A DNA stretch of 38,771 nucleotides. Origin: an uncultured Bacilli bacterium (lineage in GTDB: Bacteria > Bacillota_I > Bacilli_A > RF39 > UBA660). Both the position numbers and the translations under genes were made by a program. The DNA lies in the NCBI GenBank assembly GCA_947632205.1, contig CANROK010000007.1:1-38771 (forward strand). The letters are read 5' to 3'. Each line of letters starts with the position of its first letter. Position 1 is the stretch's first letter. Positions 10,467 through 18,379 of the stretch are shown in pieces. The notes under the pieces were generated by a model. That model made no database searches. It had not been told where the DNA came from and saw only the letters and a program-made list of their open reading frames with translations.

Positions 10467-10964
10467 TTACTCTCCTACTTCAGCAACAAATGTTGGTTTA
10501 CCATCGGCAATGGTTACTGTTCCTTGTTCAGGATCACCATTATAATAAATTGAATATTCTATAGCAGGGTTTTCACCTTTAGCATAAGATGTAACAGCTA
10601 CCATACAATTACTAAGTGTTGCTTTATATTGACTTAATTCTTTAGCATCGTATGTGTCAACATCTAATATTTGAGTTTCAACTTTATCTCCTACTGCTAA
10701 AGTTCTTCTTATATTATTAACAAAATCATATACTGGATCACCAAAATAACATGTTTGTGAAACATCACCTTGGACTTGATAACTTTCTAAGGTATTAGTT
10801 GCATTTTTATGAATTATCCACTTTTCAGTATTTACTTGAGGGTTTAGGTCTTGGCCATAATCTGTTACACCAACACCAATTATTGCCCAATCTTGTGCTT
10901 CAGTACCTGGTTTAACATTTAAAAATGACATTATTTGGTCTCTTGTGACTTTTTTATATTTCAT
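10467..10964 (-). CDS. Major tail protein
   Basis: 165 aa; AIIGVGVTDYGQDLNPQVNTEKWIIHKNATNTLESYQVQGDVSQTCYFGDPVYDFV. Confidence 0.7.
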   Translation of the reverse strand: MKYKKVTRDQIMSFLNVKPGTEAQDWAIIGVGVTDYGQDLNPQVNTEKWIIHKNATNTLESYQVQGDVSQTCYFGDPVYDFVNNIRRTLAVGDKVETQILDVDTYDAKELSQYKATLSNCMVAVTSYAKGENPAIEYSIYYNGDPEQGTVTIADGKPTFVAEVGE

Positions 10965-10966
10965 AT

Positions 10967-11170
10967 TTATTTTTCCTCCTTTTTCACATTAAAAAATGAA
11001 CCATCAGCTATTGCTTTTAGTTCATTTAGACTTAGTGGTTCAATGAAACCTTTTTCATTTAATTTTATTATTGAATTTATATCATTTTTAGTAAAATCTT
11101 TTAATTCGCTTCCAACGATATATTTCTTGCCCTTGTATAGGCATTCTTTTTTAAATTTTATACTTTTCAT
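10967..11170 (-). CDS. Small head-tail region protein
   Basis: ORF in head-tail cluster, ATG overlap context with upstream gene. Confidence 0.4.
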   Translation of the reverse strand: MKSIKFKKECLYKGKKYIVGSELKDFTKNDINSIIKLNEKGFIEPLSLNELKAIADGSFFNVKKEEK

Positions 11171-11598
11171 ATTGCCTCCTTAAAATATAAAATTCTCATT
11201 TGAATTGAATATTGTGCAGTATTAGTGGTAGTATTCAAAATAGCTCCATTGTCTAAACATTCTATTTTGTCTATTCCATCAATATCAGGCAAAATTCTCT
11301 TCTTATTATTAAGTTCAATTAATTCACATAATTTTTCATAAAAAGCACTATTTGAGATATTTTGCATTACATCAGCGCTATAAAAATTACGGCTTATTAA
11401 TTGAAAAACAAATTGTCTATAACTTTGTCCTGTTATATATTTTTTTACAATAGGATTAACCGGGATAGGCATTATTGCAAATTCAGTTGGTTCTTCACCC
11501 AAAAAATCCACATTAATGCAAGAATCTTCATCAATTATTTTATTTTTTATAAAATATTCTCTTATCTTGTTTATTTTTGTTTCTGTTTTTGTATCCAT
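11167..11598 (-). CDS. Minor capsid / tail completion protein
   Basis: Position and size; ISNSAFYEKLCELIELNNKKRILPDIDGI pattern. Confidence 0.5.
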   Translation of the reverse strand: MDTKTETKINKIREYFIKNKIIDEDSCINVDFLGEEPTEFAIMPIPVNPIVKKYITGQSYRQFVFQLISRNFYSADVMQNISNSAFYEKLCELIELNNKKRILPDIDGIDKIECLDNGAILNTTTNTAQYSIQMRILYFKEAI

Positions 11599-11599
11599 T

Positions 11600-12022
11600 T
11601 TAATTGCTCCTATCTATATAATCCTGAACTTCTTTAATAACTGAATCACCTTTAGCATTCCACATTCTTTCATCCCAAAATGCACCTGTATTAGGTGTAT
11701 GATATTTAAGAATTTTTCCACTTGAAATTTTCGCTATTCCAGGCCGTGACCAAAAGCCAAAATTTTCATTAAAAAAAGCTCCTTTTCCATATTTAGGATC
11801 AACATACAAAATCCCATTATACAAATAATGTGCATCAGGACTATAATAATCAATTTCATCAGTTTTTAGCATTACATTATAGTTTAAATGACTAGTTTTA
11901 CCACCTGGAGTAAAAGGCATCATATATTTGAAACAAGTCTCGGTAAAAAATGCATGGACAGGGCCACCATCTTTGATTCCTAAATCTGCTTTTATTGTGT
12001 TTACTGGTGGAAATATAATCAT
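11600..12022 (-). CDS. Minor capsid protein (Minor_capsid_2-like)
   Basis: GGPVHAFFTETCFKYMMPFTPG...FWDERMW. Confidence 0.6.
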   Translation of the reverse strand: MIIFPPVNTIKADLGIKDGGPVHAFFTETCFKYMMPFTPGGKTSHLNYNVMLKTDEIDYYSPDAHYLYNGILYVDPKYGKGAFFNENFGFWSRPGIAKISSGKILKYHTPNTGAFWDERMWNAKGDSVIKEVQDYIDRSN

Positions 12023-12369
12023 TATTTTGCTCCTATAAATATATGTTGCATATTATAACTTCCATAGTTATTTTTAATTAATGTGGTTATGTTATAATTA
12101 GCCATTTTCAAGTCGCTTTGCATTTCAATGCTTTGATTAACTATTCCTTCAACTATAATATCACCTTTTTTTATAGGGATATCATCTAAGTTTGGGTTTT
12201 TATCATAAGGTATAAAAAGAGTTATATCATTAGCTTTTTCATAACCTTTATTAATACTTGCCCCTTCTCCACCTTGCCACATGACATGGTTTATATAATA
12301 ACTTTCCCATTTTATTGTTCCTTTATTTGGTGTTTTATGAAATAATGTAATACTTTTATTAGTTATCAT
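12022..12369 (-). CDS. Minor capsid / head closure protein
   Basis: Position; ITLFHKTPN...VMWQGGEGASINKGYEKANDITLFIPYD. Confidence 0.55.
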   Translation of the reverse strand: MITNKSITLFHKTPNKGTIKWESYYINHVMWQGGEGASINKGYEKANDITLFIPYDKNPNLDDIPIKKGDIIVEGIVNQSIEMQSDLKMANYNITTLIKNNYGSYNMQHIFIGAK

Positions 12370-12736
12370 TAATATCTGCTCCTCTATAAAGCACTGGAAT
12401 ATTATTTACTTTTGTATTTTGAAGATAATTGGCAATTAAACTAACGCTTTCTTTGTTTAATTCCTCTTTATTTTTTCTTGTAATACTATAATTTCCAATA
12501 GTTTCACTAATAACACTACTATCGCCTGAATAAATATTATTAATATGTGTAATTAAATCGAAAATACACATTTTCAATTCAATAGGATATTCTTTAATCT
12601 TTCTAAATCTATTAAATGTTTGTCTATCCACTTCTTTTTCAGCGCGATATTCCAATAATTGGAATGTTTGCCTATCAATAATTCCACCTAATTTTTGATA
12701 TTCTTCATAGATTAGATATTGATTATTCAATTTCAT
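12359..12736 (-). CDS. Head-tail connector-like protein
   Basis: Position immediately downstream of MCP; LIYEEYQKLGGI..FQLLEYRAEKEVDRQTFNRF. Confidence 0.55.
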   Translation of the reverse strand: MKLNNQYLIYEEYQKLGGIIDRQTFQLLEYRAEKEVDRQTFNRFRKIKEYPIELKMCIFDLITHINNIYSGDSSVISETIGNYSITRKNKEELNKESVSLIANYLQNTKVNNIPVLYRGADINDN

Positions 12737-12751
12737 AAATAAATTCCTTTA

Positions 12752-13444
12752 TTAATTCTTTTTTAATTCTAATTGACTTAAATTAAGTGTTATAGTTTCT
12801 TTTCCTTCACTGGTAATTTTAATAGTGTTATCATTATCATGAATTTGTATTACTATTAATCCATCTTTTTCATCAACTGCAACAGGTTTCTTTAATTTAG
12901 CGCCGGTACCTTTAAGTTCACACTTAATTGTTCCTTTTGCTTGTCCCTTTGCTTCTTCAAAATATAAAGGAATAAAGTTTCCAGTATTATCAGTTTTAGA
13001 AAATTCGGTCCAATTTTCAACATATTTTAAAGCACCAGTAGGAGTATCATTATCAAGAACTAAATTTTCAACTAAATCTTGAACTGTCTTTTCACCAAGA
13101 TTTAAAGAAGTTTCTCCACTAGGAATACTTACTTTTATTTTATCTTGCTCTACTGTAAGATTAAATTCTGATGATTCTTTTTCTTTACTATTTTTATCAG
13201 TAACCTTTACTTTTGCTGTATAAGTTTTTGCTTCGGTAAGATTTTCCTTAATCTTTATTTTTGTTTCTTCTATTTTAAACTTATCAGCATCTGTTCCAGT
13301 TAATTCATAAGAATAAGGTTCTGTTCCACCATCTATTGAAACAGAACCTATTTCTTTATCGGCTATAGCTTCGGATACTTTTAATGTATCAGAAGTTAAA
13401 TTAACTGTTACAGAGTTAATTTCGCCCTCTTCGGGCTCATTAGG
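12752..13444 (-). CDS. Ig/cadherin-like domain, probably expressed as +1 frameshift C-terminal extension of the MCP (fusion ~515 aa)
   Basis: ORF is +1 relative to MCP; no SD or ATG in frame; CCC-T-AA overlap at MCP end; beta-rich repeats. Confidence 0.65.
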   Translation of the reverse strand, partial: PNEPEEGEINSVTVNLTSDTLKVSEAIADKEIGSVSIDGGTEPYSYELTGTDADKFKIEETKIKIKENLTEAKTYTAKVKVTDKNSKEKESSEFNLTVEQDKIKVSIPSGETSLNLGEKTVQDLVENLVLDNDTPTGALKYVENWTEFSKTDNTGNFIPLYFEEAKGQAKGTIKCELKGTGAKLKKPVAVDEKDGLIVIQIHDNDNTIKITSEGKETITLNLSQLELKKN

Positions 13445-14300
13445 GTGTAGCAGTTTCTGCAAATTCAGCAATTACAACTTTACTTTCATCAGTTAAAGCT
13501 GCAATATAGTTTTCATCTGCAGAAATATCTGTTGTTCTTGAAAGAGTATGTCTTTCAGTTTCAACATTAATATCGCGTTTTAGATAAACAGTTACTGCTG
13601 GTGTATCATCATCTGTCATTGGTTCAGGATTTAGTTGAACAATTGGGCATTTAAATTTGCTTTCGCTAGCAGTAATTTTTCTACTAGGTACAATTCTTGC
13701 ATTTGCAATTTTTCCGATTTCACCTGTCATTACTACTTTATTATCATATTTATCAGCACTAATAAAATCAGGATCAAGTCTTAATTGAGTTACTTGAGCA
13801 GGTGATACATACATTATTTTATCTGTATTTACTTCTTCATTAAATTTATCAATTGCATTAACAATTCCAGCATATCCAATAACACCTTTTTCACTATGAG
13901 TTAGTGAAGCTGTTAATAATGCATCAATAATATCTGTATTAACTTTAGATTTGATAGCAAGTGCTAATTGATTATTTGTTTCTCCTACTGGATTACCATA
14001 ACCACTTAATACTGCTTCATCAGTTAAAGTAACTGCTTTCATTACTTTTTTAATTTTGTATTCTTCACTAGTTGTTTCTAATTTAACAGTACCAGCTTCA
14101 ATGCCTTCAGCAACATCTTCAGCATCACCAATATATTTATATTTTGGTACTGTTATTGTACTACCTGGTTGTCCTTGTAAAGTAGTATCTACTTTTACAA
14201 ATGGAGTTTCCACAATAGCTTTTTCAAGTTTGGCACTAATCATTGGGGCCATAACTTCTGGATCAATCATATTTTCTAATTTTGTTACATCTTTTGCCAT
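13440..14300 (-). CDS. Major capsid protein
   Basis: Scaffold upstream; 286 aa; ETPFVKVDTTLQGQPGSTITVPKYKYIGDAEDVAEG; NPEPMTDDDTPAVTVYLKRDINVETERH. Confidence 0.85.
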   Translation of the reverse strand: MAKDVTKLENMIDPEVMAPMISAKLEKAIVETPFVKVDTTLQGQPGSTITVPKYKYIGDAEDVAEGIEAGTVKLETTSEEYKIKKVMKAVTLTDEAVLSGYGNPVGETNNQLALAIKSKVNTDIIDALLTASLTHSEKGVIGYAGIVNAIDKFNEEVNTDKIMYVSPAQVTQLRLDPDFISADKYDNKVVMTGEIGKIANARIVPSRKITASESKFKCPIVQLNPEPMTDDDTPAVTVYLKRDINVETERHTLSRTTDISADENYIAALTDESKVVIAEFAETATP

Positions 14301-14320
14301 TTTTTATCACTCTCTCTTTC

Positions 14321-14935
14321 TTACTTATTTAATTCGGCAAATTGTTCAGGATTTTCTTGCTTTAATTTAAGTCTTTCTCTATATCCCATTTTTTCAAAAG
14401 CTTCTTTTGTAACTTCGGTTGTTACATTTCCCATTCCAGGCATATTTGCTGGTTTATTTGGATTTTCAAAAATACCGCTTTTGTCTTTTGTTAGATAATC
14501 AACTATTTCGTTTATGCCTTTTCCTTTGTTTTCGGATTTACCTAATTCAGATTTAATATCAGCAATCAATCCATTTTTCGCATAATCACTTGCAAACTTT
14601 TTGTCTTTAAGTGAATTTAAGATGTTAGTAGTTAATACTTCATCTTCTTGTTTCGCCTTTTCATTGGCTATTCTTTGGTTTTCCTTATCTTGAAATTCCT
14701 TAATTTGTTTTTTTAGGTCTTCTAGTACATTAGAATCAGGAACATTTTTTAATTTTTCATTTAAATCATCAATGGTTTTTTTATAATCATTTATTTGATT
14801 ATTTAGCTTGTCTTCAGCTTTTTTTACTTCTACATTAACTATTTTTCCATTTTCTGTAAGAATACTTTTAATTTCTTCTTTTGAAAGTTTTGCTTTTCCC
14901 TCTCCAATTTCTAAATTTTCTAAAAAATCATTCAT
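14321..14935 (-). CDS. Capsid scaffolding protein (GP20-type)
   Basis: Coiled-coil, position directly upstream of MCP, C-term YRERLKLKQENPEQFAEL. Confidence 0.75.
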   Translation of the reverse strand: MNDFLENLEIGEGKAKLSKEEIKSILTENGKIVNVEVKKAEDKLNNQINDYKKTIDDLNEKLKNVPDSNVLEDLKKQIKEFQDKENQRIANEKAKQEDEVLTTNILNSLKDKKFASDYAKNGLIADIKSELGKSENKGKGINEIVDYLTKDKSGIFENPNKPANMPGMGNVTTEVTKEAFEKMGYRERLKLKQENPEQFAELNK

Positions 14936-15024
14936 ATATCTTTACTCTCCTTCCACTTTTTACAGAGGTTGTGTCCTCCTAGATTTTTAGATATTTGCTA
15001 GTCCTACCATTGCTATGCCACACG

Positions 15025-15050
15025 AAAAAACCCGATATTTCTATCGAGTT
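15025..15050 (-). terminator. Intrinsic terminator of element 1
   Basis: Minus strand AACTCGATA-GAAA-TATCGGGTT followed by T-run. Confidence 0.8.
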
Positions 15051-15223
15051 ATACAGAAATTGTTAATAATCTTATCATTAACAAAATCAGATGCTCCTTC
15101 TACATTAAGTAGATGAGTTACATAGTGCTATTTTATAAGCACTGTACTGATAATATATTGAGACCACTTGTTCTCATTAAGTGTTACCAATCGACTAATT
15201 GATATCTATATTATCAGTACACT
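15025..15223 (-). ncRNA. Putative structured leader RNA, element 1
   Basis: Long stem (AGUGUACUGAUAAUAUA / UAUAUUAUCAGUACAG), second hairpin AGUGCU-8nt-AGCACU, terminal GAAA-loop intrinsic terminator; similar architecture at 20779-20985. Confidence 0.6.
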
Positions 15224-15255
15224 AATAATAAAATACACAAAATATAGTATGAAAT

Positions 15256-15282
15256 TTGACAAAATTCATATAATATGATAAT
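15256..15282 (+). promoter_or_regulatory. Putative plus-strand promoter TTGACA-15-GATAAT
   Basis: TTGACA 15256-15261, GATAAT 15277-15282; 14-bp palindrome ATGTAAATTTACAT at 15289-15302 overlapping expected TSS. Confidence 0.4.
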
Positions 15283-15305
15283 ATGTAAATGTAAATTTAC
15301 ATGAG

Positions 15306-15347
15306 GAGTTCCTCGCTGGGCATTTGCCCGACGAGGGCTCTTTTTTT
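15306..15347 (+). terminator. Plus-strand intrinsic terminator, GC-rich
   Basis: CCTCGCTGGGC-ATTT-GCCCGACGAGG then TTTTTTT. Confidence 0.8.
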
Positions 15348-17079
15348 ATTTTGCTTTAGAAAATATTTTTATTAATTCATCGCCTTTTACTAAAATCAAA
15401 TCTTCTATCCATCCTCTATAAGGATTATTTAAGGTTTTCATTGCCAATTCAATAATTTCATCATTTGATTTTTCTTTAAAATGTCTAAAATCAATAATAA
15501 ATTTTTCTGCTTGTTTTTTAGTTTTCGATTGTTTCATGAATCTTTCAATGGCAGTTTCAAATTTACCATTTAAAGTGGGAGTCTTTAAATCCCATTTTTT
15601 ATTATTCCATCTATAATCTGGTGTTGGAACTTTTAAACCACTATTGCTAATATCTGTTATTCTTGGAACTATATGTATATCTCCGCCAAATGTTTCTTTC
15701 AACCATAATGCCATATTATATTCATCTCCACTTTTAGGTATTGGATGAACAGTTTCTTTTCCTTCAATCGGATGTTTTATACTATTATCATCTATAAAAT
15801 AATCATCATATTTTATTTCATGACTATTTGGTGTAGCTTTTTCCAAATAATCTTTTGTTGCATCTATATAATTATTACTAATATTATTTGCATTCTTTAT
15901 GCTAACTTTTTTATATCCCTCAACTCTCAATCTTTCGATTCTAGTAGGCAACCCACTTACATTATGCAATTCTTGATATTTTTGCCTTAATTGATTGATT
16001 TTTTCTTGACAATGATATATTTCATCAGTATCATTTATAGCTTTGGCTCCTATTTGCCTATCTTCATATTGCCTTATTTTAGTTTCTATATGTCTTTGAA
16101 GTTGTGTTCCTTCATACATAGTGTAATGTTCACTATCAAATTCAAAACCTTTTAAATTAGCTTTTTTATCAGCTTCTAATTGCTCATCGGTATATAAAGG
16201 TTTATTAATGCCTAATACTATTGGTACTTTTAAATGCTTACAATTTAAATCACTTACTTGTCTATTAAGATTATTGTTAATTTTATCAAATTCTTCTATG
16301 CTAAATTGTTTCCCGTCTATATCAAACCAACCAGGTTTTTCGCTGCTCGAATGATCAGGAGCTGGATATATATGATGTACAACTTCTACTCCATCTGCAC
16401 CAAATTCTTTACCAAATTTTTCTTGTAATTCATTTGATAAATTTTTTATCCCATCATTTAAATTCATTCTAATAGAACTATCTAATCTTCTATGGTATCC
16501 AGTAGCATAATTAACTTCTTGAATGCCTTTTGAAGTTAATTCTTTCATAACTTTTCTCATAGTTTGTTCAAAACTATCTCTTCCCATAGAAATATTTAAA
16601 ATTGCTTCATCAGTAATTTTTTGATACACTTCACTCAATTTAGTATATTCTAAAATTCCATTGCCATTTAATATTGCATACGAAGAAGTTTCTGCAATAT
16701 TGGTAAATTTATCTGCTGTTATTTTTGCTAAAGCATTAACCATTTCTTTTAACTCTATATTATTGTCATAAGGTATAAAGTTTATTTTCTTATATTCGTA
16801 AAATTGCTTTGCAAATGTTTGATTTTTCTTTGCTACTTCTTCAAAAATATCATATATATCTTTAATACTTTTATTAGTTATTTCAGCAATTTTACTAATT
16901 ATTTCATTCATGTCATTACCATATTTAATTGATTGCATTACTTCTCTTAGTTGTGTTGGAGTTAATGTCCCTATTTTATTTATTTGCTTTCCCAGTTTAT
17001 TAATCATAAATAGATTTAATTCTTCTATTCTATCAACTAATCGTTCTGATAAGCGTTCTAATGCTTCTTCGCTTAGCAT
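15346..17079 (-). CDS. Phage minor capsid protein (Phage_min_cap2-like) with C-terminal CdiA-CT/BECR-like nuclease toxin domain
   Basis: HHIYPAPDHSSSEKPGWFDIDGKQFSIEEF...NCKHLKVPIVLGINKPLYT (min_cap2); C-term ALWLKETFGGDIHIVPRITD...TPDYRWNNKKWDLKTP...KQAEKFIIDF..WIEDLILVKGDELIKIF. Confidence 0.75.
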   Translation of the reverse strand: MLSEEALERLSERLVDRIEELNLFMINKLGKQINKIGTLTPTQLREVMQSIKYGNDMNEIISKIAEITNKSIKDIYDIFEEVAKKNQTFAKQFYEYKKINFIPYDNNIELKEMVNALAKITADKFTNIAETSSYAILNGNGILEYTKLSEVYQKITDEAILNISMGRDSFEQTMRKVMKELTSKGIQEVNYATGYHRRLDSSIRMNLNDGIKNLSNELQEKFGKEFGADGVEVVHHIYPAPDHSSSEKPGWFDIDGKQFSIEEFDKINNNLNRQVSDLNCKHLKVPIVLGINKPLYTDEQLEADKKANLKGFEFDSEHYTMYEGTQLQRHIETKIRQYEDRQIGAKAINDTDEIYHCQEKINQLRQKYQELHNVSGLPTRIERLRVEGYKKVSIKNANNISNNYIDATKDYLEKATPNSHEIKYDDYFIDDNSIKHPIEGKETVHPIPKSGDEYNMALWLKETFGGDIHIVPRITDISNSGLKVPTPDYRWNNKKWDLKTPTLNGKFETAIERFMKQSKTKKQAEKFIIDFRHFKEKSNDEIIELAMKTLNNPYRGWIEDLILVKGDELIKIFSKAK

Positions 17080-18377
17080 TATTCACCTAATAAATCTTTT
17101 GTTGTAGGGGTTTCTTTTTTTATTTCTTCTATTGCTTCTCGTGCTTCTTCTAAAGTTTCTTCAGGTTTAATAAATTGTCTAACTTCTTCTTTTTTTATAA
17201 CTCCTCTCGATTCACCTTGAAGTAATTGATTAAAATTACTTGAGCTATCTTCTATAAATGTATAATCCCAATCAATTTTTAATTCATAATCTCCCATTGG
17301 AGTTAAGTTATAATAATTTGCTAACACATTGCAAGCATATATAAAATCTTCTAAACCTTCAGCTATGCTATCCCTTACATCATCAACAATGCTAAACGTA
17401 TCATATAATGCTCTTCTTGTTTCATCAGTGTTTTGATAAGTTGACAATGGATCAGTTATAATTCCTCTACTAGTTCCAATTTGTTTTTCTAGCAAAGCAC
17501 ATTGTTGCATTAATTTATTATAATATGAAGTATCTCTAATAGCGGGATCAAATACTTCCCAAAAGTCATCTTCACCTGCATTAATTTTTTTATATAGACC
17601 ATTAGATGGTAATGCATCATCACCTTTAAACATAGTTATATCTGCTCCAACAAATGCTTCTTTTAAGTTATATTCTCTTAATATTTGATTTAATGTTTCT
17701 TTAATATCCCTAATTTGTTTTTCACAGCCATAAGTAATAGGTACTCCATAATCATCACTTTCATGTCTATTATCAATCGGAGATTTAATATACATAAATG
17801 GCATTTTTTCAACATTAGAAATTGCTATATCTTCTATGTCTTTCCATTCACCAATTGCTGACATTGGTATTTGGTCTCCATCTAAAGTAGCTCTGTATCT
17901 AATATATAAAATGTTATTATTCAATGTATAATCCGTCCAACGATAATAATTATTTTTGTTCTTAACTATATGTTCCGACATTATAGTACAATCAACTATC
18001 TCATCTCCTATTTTTTTGTTAATACACAATCTATTTTGAGATACAATATCATAATATATCTTATTGTTTGAAACATAAGGTACAACTAATATTCCACCTG
18101 TTCCTAAGTCTCTCGCTACAATTTTTTTTAATTTCTTCCTTAACTTTTTTAATACTTTCTTTATTAATTCAGTTCTATTATCGTCGCCTAATAAATCAAT
18201 GTTAGAATCATTAACAACATAATTGGCAATTTTGTTAGCAAATATTGCCGTAAAGTTTATATCTCTCGTATTTTCATAATCGATAGTAAATTTATCATTC
18301 GTTTCCATTTGATTGTCATCATTATTTTGCTTTTTACCAAATAAAGCAAGTATTTTACTCCACCATAGTTTAAACAT
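17079..18377 (-). CDS. Portal protein (SPP1 gp6-like); likely start at MFKLWW, 18377
   Basis: Position after TerL; GTGGILVVPYV, QIGTSRGIITDP; SD GGAGAATAATAATG. Confidence 0.8.
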   Translation of the reverse strand: MFKLWWSKILALFGKKQNNDDNQMETNDKFTIDYENTRDINFTAIFANKIANYVVNDSNIDLLGDDNRTELIKKVLKKLRKKLKKIVARDLGTGGILVVPYVSNNKIYYDIVSQNRLCINKKIGDEIVDCTIMSEHIVKNKNNYYRWTDYTLNNNILYIRYRATLDGDQIPMSAIGEWKDIEDIAISNVEKMPFMYIKSPIDNRHESDDYGVPITYGCEKQIRDIKETLNQILREYNLKEAFVGADITMFKGDDALPSNGLYKKINAGEDDFWEVFDPAIRDTSYYNKLMQQCALLEKQIGTSRGIITDPLSTYQNTDETRRALYDTFSIVDDVRDSIAEGLEDFIYACNVLANYYNLTPMGDYELKIDWDYTFIEDSSSNFNQLLQGESRGVIKKEEVRQFIKPEETLEEAREAIEEIKKETPTTKDLLGE

Positions 18378-18379
18378 TA

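Noticed and set aside
15159-15205. H-type pseudoknot in element 1 (CACTT/AAGTG with TGAGA/TCTCA)
   Set aside because: Crossing loop would be only 1 nt over a 5-bp stem; the two helices are better treated as alternatives.
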